From the IMG/VR virus record IMGVR_UViG_3300027861_000016, positions 31,931 through 95,930 of that record: 64,000 nucleotides of DNA. One strand, 5' to 3'. The notes beneath the pieces were generated by a model. That model did no database searches and was not told the DNA's origin. It worked only from the letters and a program-made list of their open reading frames with translations. The position numbers and the translations under genes are program-made. Source of the DNA: a virus. This document shows positions 9,540 through 18,374 of this stretch, piece after piece. Numbering within the stretch: the first letter of the stretch is position 1; each line of letters starts with the position of its first letter.

Positions 9540-9757
9540 TTAGTTAAAAATTTCACATATTTAGTGAAAATATGTGAAATAATGTAGGATCACCGGCTAA
9601 ACCTACTTGCATACTAAAGTTTAAGTCGGTGTGTATGCTTCCCTTTAACACCTAGGCAGTTTTGTTATATCCTATCCCGTAGATAGAAAGCGGAACTTTA
9701 GGTATTCCGATTGTAAGAACAAGTCTCTAACCATGTCCTTCACCCTTTGAGTGATGA
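9540..9757 (-). ncRNA. Candidate structured RNA with terminator hairpin, between portal-side gene and scaffold gene
   Basis: No reading frame fills this stretch. On the minus strand it can form hairpins TCACTC/GGGTGA (near 9740-9754), GGAA/TTCC (9691-9707), CTATC/GATAG (9671-9685), GCATAC/GTATGC (9609-9638) and GTAGG/CCTAC (9584-9606). The loops of the last two hold CACCG and CGGTG, which can pair as a kissing interaction. It ends in a 13-bp perfect hairpin (9550-9562 with 9568-9580) followed by T residues. This is a compact folded RNA, or a folded 5' leader of the scaffold/MCP transcript with an attenuator. The family is not recognised. Confidence 0.55.
9541..9580 (-). terminator. 13-bp perfect hairpin, terminator or attenuator before the scaffold gene
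   Basis: ATTTCACATATTT pairs perfectly with AAATATGTGAAAT around a 5-nt loop, and the minus strand continues with TTTTAAC. It lies about 50 nt upstream of the scaffold start, so it would end transcripts arriving from the portal side or act as an attenuator. Confidence 0.65.
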
Positions 9758-10177
9758 CTAAAAATTCTCTATTCTTTCTACCAATATAGTTAAATAGTAT
9801 TTCATTGCTAAAAGTTGTTGAGTAAGTCTCTCTTGTTCCTTCTCATCTAGTTTCCCGAAGAAGGGATTATCATTTATAAAAATTCCTAAGTCTTCTACCT
9901 TAACACTCAATTCCATTGATTCTTTTATAACTCTCTCTTGATGTGGTTGAAGTTTTTCACCTAAATCCGAATGAACTTGTAATTCAATTCTCCTATAAGC
10001 TTTTTCAAATACCTCTTTTGGACTCCATGATTCGTAACCGTCTTCGTATTTTACTTTATATCCTAATGTTTCATAGTCCTCTCTTTTTATGAACTTAACA
10101 CTTCCTTGTCCTTCTCGAAAGTCTCCTTGCTTCATAAATTCTGCTTCAATTAATTTTACTCCTAAATATTGCTCCAT
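9758..10177 (-). CDS. Small hypothetical protein between portal and scaffold
   Basis: 139 aa. A short beta segment with YETLGYKVKYEDGYESWSP is followed by long amphipathic helices. The YEDGYxSWSP pattern looks like small Gp49/DUF-type phage proteins that carry a YKV-DGY-SW core, but I cannot name the family with certainty. It lies between portal and scaffold and just upstream of the structured noncoding region, so it is part of the head operon. Confidence 0.65.
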   Translation of the reverse strand: MEQYLGVKLIEAEFMKQGDFREGQGSVKFIKREDYETLGYKVKYEDGYESWSPKEVFEKAYRRIELQVHSDLGEKLQPHQERVIKESMELSVKVEDLGIFINDNPFFGKLDEKEQERLTQQLLAMKYYLTILVERIENF

Positions 10178-10200
10178 CTTTATTTATATTTAATTATTAT

Positions 10201-12549
10201 TTACTTTTGTCCTACAACTTTATTTTTTAGAGCTGTGGCATTCTTCTCTTTCTCAATCTTCTCTTTAGACTTGATCTCTTCTCTCTTCAAGTTTCTATCT
10301 TTCTCTTTATTCAAGTTATCAGAATTTATCTTAGACTGCTCAAGAGCAGTAGAAGCATAATCAAATACTTCTACAGTTCCGCTATCTTGAGTGTCTGTAT
10401 CGAATCCAGCAGATTTCATTGCCTCTACTTGTATCTTATTCTCTCTATCTAATTGATTTTGGTCTGCTTCAAATTGTTGAGCAGCTTGTTGTAATTGTTG
10501 AGCACCTTCTCTTTCAGCTTCAGCTTGTTGTTGTTCTGCTGCTTTCTTATTAGTCTCAGCATCTTTAATAGCATGAGATATTTCAGCAATAGAATTAGAT
10601 TTAACTAAATCAACTATACCTGAGAATTCAACCATTCCAGATGATAAAGCTGTCTCACCTAATCTTTCTAACTTATTAAGTATGTCTCTATCTTTGCCAG
10701 AGTTAGTAATGAATACTCCATAATCAGAATCGGGAAACTTTTCCATATCTATATCCATAAATACTCTAGATATATCATTCATTACATAAGTTAGTTTCTT
10801 CTTACCTTGATAAGCAAATTTAGATACTTCTAATAATGCTGTAAGAACATCTTTCTTAACTATGTTATGTTGGTAGAACCAAGGTTCGGTTATGTATGTT
10901 GAATTGGCTATTGCTGCTTGAGTTCCAGAAGCTGTTTCAGAAGCTTTAGTTTGACCTTCTCTTTGTGGAGTAATACCAATTACTTTATCTATCAATTGTT
11001 CAATCTTACTAAGTATATTAATATACTGCCCTACAGATTCCGACATAGCCATATCTATAGATTGGAATTGATTAAAGTTTGGTTGTTGTTGATTCTTTCC
11101 TTCTTCTAATGAATTAATAACTGCTATATCCATGTTAGAAAACATGTACATCCATTTATTCATATCTATACCTTCTGATCTAGGTATCTGTGCCATATCC
11201 ATTACAAACTTCTTACCTTGAGCTTTATTCATTTCTCTTTCAAGATTGAACCAAGTAATCATGTACATATATTGAAATGGTTTTAACAAATCAACAACTG
11301 ATGTAGGAAGAGTATTTGTAGTATTATGTACTTTACCTATGTAAGGTAATTGTACTTTTCTAGGATTATCCATTGAACGCCCTTGATATTCTAAAGCTGA
11401 TATATTTAGATAAAGATCAGACTCTACTTTAGTTCCTTGCCATACTTCTGGAATCCAAGTCCAGTCTATAGTAACTCCTAATTCTTTCATCTCTTCAGTT
11501 AATTTGAAAGATTCATCAACCATCATAGACTCTTCAGGATTTTCAGGATCTAATAGAAATCCTATCTTCTTTAGTGACTTCCAAGTAACTGTAGATACAG
11601 TGTATAAATTATTATTAGTATTATCCTCATTAAACATATCTAATTTATGTTTAGGTAAAGCATAACCTACTGGTTGATTTACATTAAATGATAATCCTAT
11701 TTCCCCCTTATCTAATTTTCTAACTTCAGAATCAGACATGAACTCACCGTACTCATCTATAATCTGTCCAACAGTCATTAGTCTATCTTCTCTAAACCAA
11801 TCACCATCTTGAATAGTGTTGTTAGAAGGATTCTTATCATAATCACAATATAGAGGATTACAAACTCTTACATTAGGTTCACCATTAACAATTCCTACAT
11901 GAGCAATCTCATGAGAAGATATTAAAGCGTGTTCCCATAAATCTTGGAATACATTGTGTAAGTCTAATTCATATTCTAAATACTTCAATAGATCATTAGC
12001 CCATACTTCTCTAATATCTTGAACTGAATAATTAATCCATTTCTTTAATTCTTTGAATGATTGAGGTTCTCCTTCTTGTTGTTCCGGAGGATTACCAAAT
12101 TCACCTAAAGCTTTTGCAAATTCAGATTGAGCTACTTTCTTAACCATATCAGCTACCATCTTTTCTTTGATAGTAACAGCATTACCATTTACAGCAATTG
12201 CTGAATAGTTGAAGGGTCTAGATAACTCTTCACCTTTTAAAAGATTAATCTTATTTATAATAAGGTTATAATCTCTCATCTTAGAAGGTTGATTCAAATC
12301 CATAGATGAACCATCCATACCATAAGGCTGAGTTACATAGTTGAAATCTGCTGGATCATATATAGAATTGACTAGTCCATAGTTTGCTTTCATTTTAGTC
12401 TTACCTGAACGAAAGCTCATATCAACTCCTGACATTCCTAATATACCGTCCACATTCTGTTCTTGCCATTTCTTAGTGTTCTTCACTGATTGTGAAACAG
12501 CTTGAGCAGGTCTTCCAATATTTTTATATATTTTTTTTGTAGTATCCAT
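10201..12549 (-). CDS. Portal protein
   Basis: 782 aa, the expected size of a crAss-like portal, which forms the dodecameric DNA channel at one capsid vertex. The N-terminus is disordered and basic, the body is mixed with a helical clip/stem, and the C-terminus (about residues 640-782) is a long Gln/Glu/Lys-rich coiled coil (AAEQQQAEAEREGAQQLQQA) that could form the barrel in the capsid. Its ATG overlaps the TerL stop codon, giving the standard TerL-portal pair. The call rests on length, gene order and this architecture. Confidence 0.88.
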   Translation of the reverse strand: MDTTKKIYKNIGRPAQAVSQSVKNTKKWQEQNVDGILGMSGVDMSFRSGKTKMKANYGLVNSIYDPADFNYVTQPYGMDGSSMDLNQPSKMRDYNLIINKINLLKGEELSRPFNYSAIAVNGNAVTIKEKMVADMVKKVAQSEFAKALGEFGNPPEQQEGEPQSFKELKKWINYSVQDIREVWANDLLKYLEYELDLHNVFQDLWEHALISSHEIAHVGIVNGEPNVRVCNPLYCDYDKNPSNNTIQDGDWFREDRLMTVGQIIDEYGEFMSDSEVRKLDKGEIGLSFNVNQPVGYALPKHKLDMFNEDNTNNNLYTVSTVTWKSLKKIGFLLDPENPEESMMVDESFKLTEEMKELGVTIDWTWIPEVWQGTKVESDLYLNISALEYQGRSMDNPRKVQLPYIGKVHNTTNTLPTSVVDLLKPFQYMYMITWFNLEREMNKAQGKKFVMDMAQIPRSEGIDMNKWMYMFSNMDIAVINSLEEGKNQQQPNFNQFQSIDMAMSESVGQYINILSKIEQLIDKVIGITPQREGQTKASETASGTQAAIANSTYITEPWFYQHNIVKKDVLTALLEVSKFAYQGKKKLTYVMNDISRVFMDIDMEKFPDSDYGVFITNSGKDRDILNKLERLGETALSSGMVEFSGIVDLVKSNSIAEISHAIKDAETNKKAAEQQQAEAEREGAQQLQQAAQQFEADQNQLDRENKIQVEAMKSAGFDTDTQDSGTVEVFDYASTALEQSKINSDNLNKEKDRNLKREEIKSKEKIEKEKNATALKNKVVGQK

Positions 12550-15365
12550 TAATATCTATAGTTTGTATTTTGAGTTGGATTATTTGTAAAATAGTTTTCT
12601 AAGTTATCGAAGAACGCATCTACTTTAGTTTCTTTAACCATGTCTACTCTTACTTTATAATTATCTAACTTATGTGTTATTACTAATAACATTGCAATGA
12701 TTCTATCAAAGTTACCAGTATCATTATAATTAATAAGTTCATCTAGTAATGGTAACGAATAAATCTTATTAAGGTTTAGTTTTCCGTCTTGATCTTCTTC
12801 CATTAACCAATCTCTAAGATACATTTCCATCTCTAACTTAATATCCTTAGTCATATGAATACCATATTGTCTGTTTACTTTAGATCCTTCTGTTGCTTTT
12901 AGAATAGTAGGAGTCTTCTTTAATAGATGTAAACATCTTTTAAATTCTAAATGATATTTTAATGTGTTCCTCTCATTCTCATATAAGTCTTTTGCATTAT
13001 AATACATCAAAAGCTTTCTAACATTTTCATGATGTTCATGTGCTGTATCAGGTCTAGCTGTATATTCAGCTACTAACCAATGATTAATCTGATCTAATCC
13101 TCCAAATGTTTTATAGATATACGTAGATCCTAATGAAGTTGTTGTGGATTGATCCTGATCATATGGATCTGTTCCTGCTATGTAAAGACCAAACGGAATA
13201 TTCCCTTCATTATCTTTTTTAGGATGTTCCCATATTTGTACACAGCCTGTAGTATCATCAGTCTTTTGCATATTATATTTACAAGGAACTAATTTACCTT
13301 TTAGATCTGGTTTCCATATTACTTCATTAGCTGTATCTGGTTTTATAAATAATTCACCACATTGACCTTGAACTAATCCATCAGTTTGTATAGCTGATTG
13401 AACCCATCCTCTTTGTTCCATTAACTCTGCTGTGGGAAATATATTTGAGTTACTAACATGAAATGCTTCAGTTGGTACATCAGGGTTATTCTGTATCTCA
13501 GCTTCATATTTGTATCTATCCTTTTGATTTAGTAGCTTTTCACGTTTATCTTCTGTAAACATACTAGCTCTAGATAGATCAATGACTCCATTAGAATCTC
13601 TATATTCATCAAACTTAAACTGATAAGGTATAAAGAATCCTACATTCCCATTACCTTCCCAAATATCTTCAAAACATAAAGCATCATATCTTTCAGGATG
13701 AAAGAACATATCTTTGATTCCTTCTGATACTCCTTTACCCATATCTCCACCAGTCCCTGTTGCATAGATAGTACCAAACTTATTTAGTCCATCTTTAGTA
13801 GCATCTGTAAGTGCTGAGAATGTTTCTATAATATTAGAGAAGAATCCTACTTCCTCTAATACTATTAAGTTAGGTCCAGTACCATTACCTGCTAATGGGT
13901 TATCAGCAAATGTTCTATGATGTATTTTAGATCTAGACCCTTTAGTTACCCAGCCTCCAGGAAGTTTCTGATCAAACGCTGCTTCTAAGAATTTACCTGG
14001 CATTAGAGATCCTCTACTTTGTTTAGCAAATGGAGAAGGTCTTTCAATACCATTGAAAGTCATATTTCCTTTTAAATTCTCTAAGATTAGTTTAGTCTTA
14101 TTTAGTAAATCTCCAGAGTACTTGGAATCAATAGCTCCTACTAATGTTTCAGAAGAAGGTATAGTACCTGTATTCTTAGCATTTAGAAACATATCATAGT
14201 CAGTGGCTCCATCAAATAAATAGTTATGAACTATCATAGATCCTGCACTTCCCCAAGAGTTATGTGTAACTACATAATCATTGACTAAGAACAAAGAATC
14301 TTTATTATCCACTCTAATACATACTGAGGGTTTTATATCTAAAGGTTTAATATCATGTATTGCACACCAAGAGACTCCTAGCTCTGGAAGATACGAAGGT
14401 ATATCATATTTATAATGCTTTATACTACAATCATAATCATAAAAGAATTCAGTTCTAAAATTATCTAGTTCTAACGTTACTTCCTCTTCTGTTTTTCTGT
14501 CTCTTACTGTCCATAAATGTCCACCACCACATGTTACAGTTCTACCGTCCCTCAAAGTAACTTCATATTGTAACTGATCGTCAAAATCAATTCTCTCTAA
14601 AATAGTAGTTGGTTTACCGTCACCTCCAAAGATAATATCCCCTACCTTTACATTTTTAATAACTCTCTTTGAACCATCAATATAATGTAATAAACTATCT
14701 TCATGTAGATCTTTTCCCATACGTCTAGCTTGTATATCCACTACGTTAGAGGCATTATTCTCATATAAAGGTTTACCATAATTCTTAGGATGTATCCTTC
14801 TTAAATAATCTCTAGGATGTACAAAGGTTTTAAACTTACCGTCCTTCTTATAAGCTGTTGGGGGTATAATAGCAAGTTCTAATTTTCTTTTATATTGTTC
14901 TTTATCTTTATTACTAAGTTCTTCTAATTCTTTTACTATATGTAAGCAAGTGATAGTATCATCCCCATCGAATCCAGAGAATCCTCTAGACTCCATATAG
15001 ACATAAGCTTTCTCCCATTCTATATCTCTAAGAAATGGACTACCTAATGATTTACCTTTAGAATTAGGTAGGTTCAAAAGTATCATACAGAAATTAGTAT
15101 AGAAATATAAATTACCCGGCATCCATTTACCTTCAACCCAATATCCTTCTATACACTTTCTCTTCTGTTCTTTCCAGTAATTTGTGTATTTATTTGTATG
15201 TGGATTCATGTAACTAGGAAGTTCTATAATGAACTTATTCCTATCTACACCTTTACTATGTAAACCTCTTTCAGCATATTTCCAGTAGTCACAACTAGCC
15301 AGTCTTTTATGTAATTTATCAGCAGGTACTATTTCAATTCCTGATCCGCTTTCCACTTCAGCCAT
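12549..15365 (-). CDS. terL: Terminase large subunit with in-frame mini-intein
   Basis: 938 aa as translated, 787 aa after removal of the intein. It powers DNA packaging at the portal and cuts concatemers. The ATPase Walker A (ARRMGK|SWGSAG) is split by the intein at residues 219-369. The Walker B is LIVLEEVGFF at about residues 500-509, with the coupling motif YATGTGG just after. The C-terminal RNase H-like nuclease begins at LYIAGTDPYDQD, with D733 and D736 as probable metal ligands, and ends with a DELINYNDTGNFD region holding further acidic residues. The gene overlaps its upstream neighbour by 37 nt and meets the portal start at one shared base. It must splice to rebuild the Walker A lysine-serine pair, so an unspliced product should be inactive. 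Confidence 0.95.
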   Translation of the reverse strand: MAEVESGSGIEIVPADKLHKRLASCDYWKYAERGLHSKGVDRNKFIIELPSYMNPHTNKYTNYWKEQKRKCIEGYWVEGKWMPGNLYFYTNFCMILLNLPNSKGKSLGSPFLRDIEWEKAYVYMESRGFSGFDGDDTITCLHIVKELEELSNKDKEQYKRKLELAIIPPTAYKKDGKFKTFVHPRDYLRRIHPKNYGKPLYENNASNVVDIQARRMGKDLHEDSLLHYIDGSKRVIKNVKVGDIIFGGDGKPTTILERIDFDDQLQYEVTLRDGRTVTCGGGHLWTVRDRKTEEEVTLELDNFRTEFFYDYDCSIKHYKYDIPSYLPELGVSWCAIHDIKPLDIKPSVCIRVDNKDSLFLVNDYVVTHNSWGSAGSMIVHNYLFDGATDYDMFLNAKNTGTIPSSETLVGAIDSKYSGDLLNKTKLILENLKGNMTFNGIERPSPFAKQSRGSLMPGKFLEAAFDQKLPGGWVTKGSRSKIHHRTFADNPLAGNGTGPNLIVLEEVGFFSNIIETFSALTDATKDGLNKFGTIYATGTGGDMGKGVSEGIKDMFFHPERYDALCFEDIWEGNGNVGFFIPYQFKFDEYRDSNGVIDLSRASMFTEDKREKLLNQKDRYKYEAEIQNNPDVPTEAFHVSNSNIFPTAELMEQRGWVQSAIQTDGLVQGQCGELFIKPDTANEVIWKPDLKGKLVPCKYNMQKTDDTTGCVQIWEHPKKDNEGNIPFGLYIAGTDPYDQDQSTTTSLGSTYIYKTFGGLDQINHWLVAEYTARPDTAHEHHENVRKLLMYYNAKDLYENERNTLKYHLEFKRCLHLLKKTPTILKATEGSKVNRQYGIHMTKDIKLEMEMYLRDWLMEEDQDGKLNLNKIYSLPLLDELINYNDTGNFDRIIAMLLVITHKLDNYKVRVDMVKETKVDAFFDNLENYFTNNPTQNTNYRY
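14259..14711 (-). other. Mini-intein (class 3 type) inserted in TerL Walker A
   Basis: 151 residues, D1 to N151, between GK and SWGS of the Walker A. It has intein blocks but no homing endonuclease: block A DLHEDSLLHYIDG with KVGD, block B GGGHLWTV, block F VCIRVDNKDSLFLVND, block G VVTHN followed by Ser+1. Residue 1 is Asp, not Cys or Ser, and W67, C131 and T149 form the WCT signature of class 3 inteins, in which the block F Cys makes the first thioester. Removing it joins GK to SWGSAG in frame. It is read as a single open frame with base composition like the host gene. Confidence 0.9.
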
Positions 15366-15643
15366 CTTTCTCTATTTCTTTTTTGAATGTATAAGTATCC
15401 TCTATATCTATTTTGACTAAACTTCATTTTAAAGAAGCTACCAAAGAACATTTCCATATCATCAGTATCTCTGGTTATTCCTTTACTAATTAACTTAATC
15501 CAGTTAAAAGGAGAATTGAGGAATACGTATAGTTCTTTTTTAGAATACTTTGGATATTTCTCATGTAGTCTAGCTGCATAATGATTTAATGTGTCCTTAG
15601 AGGATAAGTGTAGTGACTTCTCTTTAGATTGCTCCATCATCAC
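15329..15643 (-). CDS. Small basic protein upstream of TerL
   Basis: 104 aa, Lys/Arg-rich, helical. It overlaps the TerL start by 37 nt and the upstream 183-aa gene by 20 nt, so it is translated as part of the packaging operon. No known motif is visible; a DNA-binding helper for packaging is possible but not shown. Confidence 0.7.
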   Translation of the reverse strand: MMMEQSKEKSLHLSSKDTLNHYAARLHEKYPKYSKKELYVFLNSPFNWIKLISKGITRDTDDMEMFFGSFFKMKFSQNRYRGYLYIQKRNRERWLKWKADQELK

Positions 15644-16175
15644 TTAGTGAGGTTTCTATACCTCCTTTATTAGTTCCTTTGTCTTTTTCAGCCATTACTT
15701 TCTTTCTAGCATCTTCTAATTCATTTGCTATCTTAGAAGTAGCAGGTAATAGCTTTTCTAGTATATCACAATGCTCTTTGTAGTTTAGTCCATTAATATA
15801 TTCTGCTCTTTCTATAAACTTGTTCTCATGATTTACCAATGCCTTCTCTAACTTAGAAGTAGTAAGGTCAGTATATGCTTTCATTAAGTTATTTAGCTTA
15901 GTCCTATACTTTACATGCCAATCCTTTTTAGTAGTAGAGATACTACCAATCATGTCATCAAAGATTTCATTGATCCTATCTTCTAAAGGACTTTGTGCAA
16001 ATTCAGAATCACTATCACATATTTTAGTAATAGACCACATAACAGTAGAAGTAAATATCTTCTTAGAAGTTTTATCTGTAAAATGAAATTCCTTAAAAGG
16101 ACCAGTCACCTTGAATATAGGATACTCTTCCCAAAAGGAATGTTTTACATCTATAAAGTTTTTATTGAATCCCAT
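15624..16175 (-). CDS. Hypothetical protein, possible small terminase role
   Basis: 183 aa. A beta-rich N-terminus (VKHSFWEEYPIFKVTGPFKEF) is followed by long helices (residues 60-160) and a disordered Lys/Gly/Asp tail. Position two genes before TerL would suit a small terminase subunit, but no helix-turn-helix is evident. The ATG overlaps the Cys-rich gene upstream by 25 nt. Confidence 0.65.
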   Translation of the reverse strand: MGFNKNFIDVKHSFWEEYPIFKVTGPFKEFHFTDKTSKKIFTSTVMWSITKICDSDSEFAQSPLEDRINEIFDDMIGSISTTKKDWHVKYRTKLNNLMKAYTDLTTSKLEKALVNHENKFIERAEYINGLNYKEHCDILEKLLPATSKIANELEDARKKVMAEKDKGTNKGGIETSLSDDGAI

Positions 16176-16405
16176 TTGTCTAATTTACATTTATTCTCTA
16201 TTCTAATAATCTTAGCTGGAAGATAACATCCACAAGCTCCACATATATTTAAAGTCTTCTCTTTACAGTTGGTACAAGCTTCGACACGTTTAACAACTAT
16301 GTCCTTTTCCTTATCTGTTAGTTCTATCATATTTAGATTAAGTCTAATTAACTTAGCCCAACTATCATAGACTGTTTTCCAACTAAACTTATAGTTCTTT
16401 CCCAT
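16151..16405 (-). CDS. Zinc-ribbon-like small protein
   Basis: 84 aa. CTNCKEKTLNICGACGCYL provides two Cys pairs plus a later Cys (NKCKLDKW), as in small zinc-binding phage proteins common in Bacteroidetes phages. It overlaps both neighbours by 17-25 nt. A zinc-dependent DNA- or protein-binding role is inferred. Confidence 0.7.
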   Translation of the reverse strand: MGKNYKFSWKTVYDSWAKLIRLNLNMIELTDKEKDIVVKRVEACTNCKEKTLNICGACGCYLPAKIIRIENKCKLDKWDSIKTL

Positions 16406-16727
16406 TATAAAATACTGTTTTATCTGTGAATTCTAATAATTCTTCTTTCCAACCATTGGGAAGGAATGATTTAATATAATCTTTCAGAATCATAGAATGA
16501 CCTATATGAGATCTAACAAACTTATTAAGTCTTTTAATCTTAGCTACACCTTCTGGAGAATCATCAGTAGGATCAACTTGTTTTACATTCTTTAGTTTAC
16601 GCATATGAAGTCTATACTGTTTAGCATAGAATTTCTTCTTAGCTTTCTGCTCTTGACTACTATTGATTGTTTTAAATTCAACAACCTTTTCCTTCATTCC
16701 AGAATCATCTATTTCATTCTTGCTCAT
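16389..16727 (-). CDS. Hypothetical basic protein
   Basis: 112 aa, strongly basic in the middle (AKQYRLHMRKLKNVKQ). It overlaps its upstream neighbour by 14 nt and its downstream neighbour by 17 nt. No family is recognised. Confidence 0.65.
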   Translation of the reverse strand: MSKNEIDDSGMKEKVVEFKTINSSQEQKAKKKFYAKQYRLHMRKLKNVKQVDPTDDSPEGVAKIKRLNKFVRSHIGHSMILKDYIKSFLPNGWKEELLEFTDKTVFYNGKEL

Positions 16728-17094
16728 CTTCTATCTGTTTAAATTTAAAACCTATCGAACTTTGTGGTACTAATAATTGATTAATTAGTAAATTATCTTT
16801 TACTTTAAACAATGCTTTCTTCTCTAATAATGCATTCTTAATATTATGGTATTGATTGATGCTTAATCCCGTCTCTTCACAAAGTTTAATTATTTCACTC
16901 TTACTAAATACCTCTTTATTTAAAAAGAATACATTATGTTTAGGATATTGTTTTTTAAATTCTAAGAGAGATATTATTAAGTACAACATAATACGTATCT
17001 CAGTATCTGTTAATTTAAGTTCTCCTTGATATAATGATAAATACTTTGAGTAGAAATCATCGGTATCTTTATATGGTATTTCTAGTATTCTCAT
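16714..17094 (-). CDS. Winged-helix-like protein
   Basis: 126 aa. The core reads as a helical DNA-binding fold: LKLTDTEIRIMLYLIISLLEF, then SKSEIIKLCEETGLSINQYH (helix-turn-helix-like, residues 68-88), then a short beta wing. It resembles MarR/RepA-type winged helices. It is directly followed by another winged-helix-like gene with a 4-nt overlap, so the pair could be phage regulators of the late block. The function is inferred. Confidence 0.6.
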   Translation of the reverse strand: MRILEIPYKDTDDFYSKYLSLYQGELKLTDTEIRIMLYLIISLLEFKKQYPKHNVFFLNKEVFSKSEIIKLCEETGLSINQYHNIKNALLEKKALFKVKDNLLINQLLVPQSSIGFKFKQIEDEQE

Positions 17095-17354
17095 ATTTGT
17101 ATAAATTGATCATTATATATTGTTGCTCCTCCTATATTAAGTAAAAGTGTTGCTCTGTTCAGTTTACTTAATGAGGTTCCTAAAGTCTGTCTAGAAATAT
17201 CTAGTTCTTTTTGTAGAACTAAACGTACTTGAGAATTAATAACAACAAAACCCGATTCCTCCATATAAGGAACCAGGCTAAATAACACTTTAATATCAGA
17301 GAGAGTTAACTCTCTGAATATTTCATTTGCTCTATCTTTAGTTATCTTTATCAT
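17091..17354 (-). CDS. Winged-helix replication/regulatory-like protein
   Basis: 87 aa. LTLSDIKVLFSLVPYM is followed by LVLQKELDISRQTLGTSLSK, a good helix-turn-helix, and a beta hairpin (LLLNIGGATIYNDQF). This layout resembles RepA/firmicute plasmid replication winged helices seen as small regulators in Bacteroides phages. It overlaps the next gene by 4 nt and shares 1 nt with the previous one. Confidence 0.65.
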   Translation of the reverse strand: MIKITKDRANEIFRELTLSDIKVLFSLVPYMEESGFVVINSQVRLVLQKELDISRQTLGTSLSKLNRATLLLNIGGATIYNDQFIQI

Positions 17355-17671
17355 TATTTATCAAAATGTCCAGCATATGATGTAATAGGTAATTCCCATT
17401 TCTCACCTTCTTCAAAATTGAAAGATTTCATACCCATAATATTTTTTAATAGAATATACTGCCCTTTATTAATTGTTAACTTACCATCACTCGATACAAA
17501 ATCTTTAGCTACCAATAAAGGCTTGCCATCATCTACCCAGTCCATCTTTTCTTTTTGTACTACAGTATCAGGTTTAATAGTCTCACTTTTACCTACAGTC
17601 ATTTTTACAATAGGGACATCTAACATAATGTTGTTAGGAGCAGGTACATACTTACTTAATGGTAACGTCAT
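17354..17671 (-). CDS. Hypothetical protein
   Basis: 105 aa, beta-rich (VPIVKMTVGKSETIKPDTV), soluble. It overlaps the upstream 63-aa gene by 20 nt and touches the downstream winged-helix gene by 1 nt. No family is recognised; co-transcription with the two winged-helix genes is the only clue. Confidence 0.6.
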   Translation of the reverse strand: MTLPLSKYVPAPNNIMLDVPIVKMTVGKSETIKPDTVVQKEKMDWVDDGKPLLVAKDFVSSDGKLTINKGQYILLKNIMGMKSFNFEEGEKWELPITSYAGHFDK

Positions 17672-17843
17672 CTTTCTTTACTTTAACTTTTTTAACTTTC
17701 TTTTCTTCAACTACAGCTTCTAAAACGAATTCATCTTTATCAGCTACTACTTTAAATGGAACTACTTTACCATTTACTTTTAATACTACATCCTTATCTC
17801 CTGGATAAGAGTTTAGTGTTTTTACTAGATTACTCTTTTTCAT
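17652..17843 (-). CDS. Small Lys/Val-rich hypothetical protein
   Basis: 63 aa. NSYPGDKDVVLKVNGKVV gives it the look of small phage proteins that begin with 'L...YPxDxxV.l..nG', followed by a Lys/Val-rich tail. A similar YPKNMEVKVHNG pattern occurs in the gene at 31799. Function unknown. Confidence 0.55.
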   Translation of the reverse strand: MKKSNLVKTLNSYPGDKDVVLKVNGKVVPFKVVADKDEFVLEAVVEEKKVKKVKVKKDDVTIK

Positions 17844-17902
17844 ATAATGTTAAATCAATTTAACTTGTTGTTAATTCTATTACTCATAATGTTAAATAAA
17901 GG

Positions 17903-18097
17903 TTACACAAATCCTACTTTCTTTTTCTCAGGCTCATCTATGTCTATACATTTATTATCTACATTAGTCTCTGCATCATATACTTTAATTCCTAAGAAGT
18001 ATATTCTCTTTCTAAAATTTCCTGTAGGCATTGCATATACACCTATATCAGGATTCTCTTTATACGTTTGATTCTCTTCGTACTTAATCTTTATCAT
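17903..18097 (-). CDS. Small hypothetical protein
   Basis: 64 aa, charged, soluble. It overlaps the upstream gene by 4 nt. No motif is seen. Confidence 0.5.
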   Translation of the reverse strand: MIKIKYEENQTYKENPDIGVYAMPTGNFRKRIYFLGIKVYDAETNVDNKCIDIDEPEKKKVGFV

Positions 18098-18372
18098 ATT
18101 GTATTAGTTTTAATTATTTCTTTTGCATCCTCTATAGCTTGTAGTCTTTCAGCATACTCATAGTTTGTTTCCAATCTACCTGTATAAAACACTAATCGTT
18201 CTATCCCATCATCTCCTTCTTCTATACTAACTTTATCAATTCGCCATTTGGCTAACTCATCACTTGATCTATATATAGTACCATAATCAAAATATGGTTT
18301 ACCATCTTCCCAAGAATCAGCCTTGACTATTAGTCTTCTTTCATAAATTACTTTCTTGTTATTCTTTATCAT
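18094..18372 (-). CDS. Hypothetical protein
   Basis: 92 aa, beta-rich with a C-terminal helix. The IYRSSDELAKWRIDKVSIEEGDD stretch is typical of small soluble accessory proteins; no family is recognised. It overlaps the next gene by 4 nt. Confidence 0.55.
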   Translation of the reverse strand: MIKNNKKVIYERRLIVKADSWEDGKPYFDYGTIYRSSDELAKWRIDKVSIEEGDDGIERLVFYTGRLETNYEYAERLQAIEDAKEIIKTNTI

Positions 18373-18374
18373 AT

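Noticed and set aside
12549-15365. Homing endonuclease inside the intein
   Set aside because: Between block B and block F there are only about 60 residues without LAGLIDADG or HNH motifs, so it is a mini-intein.
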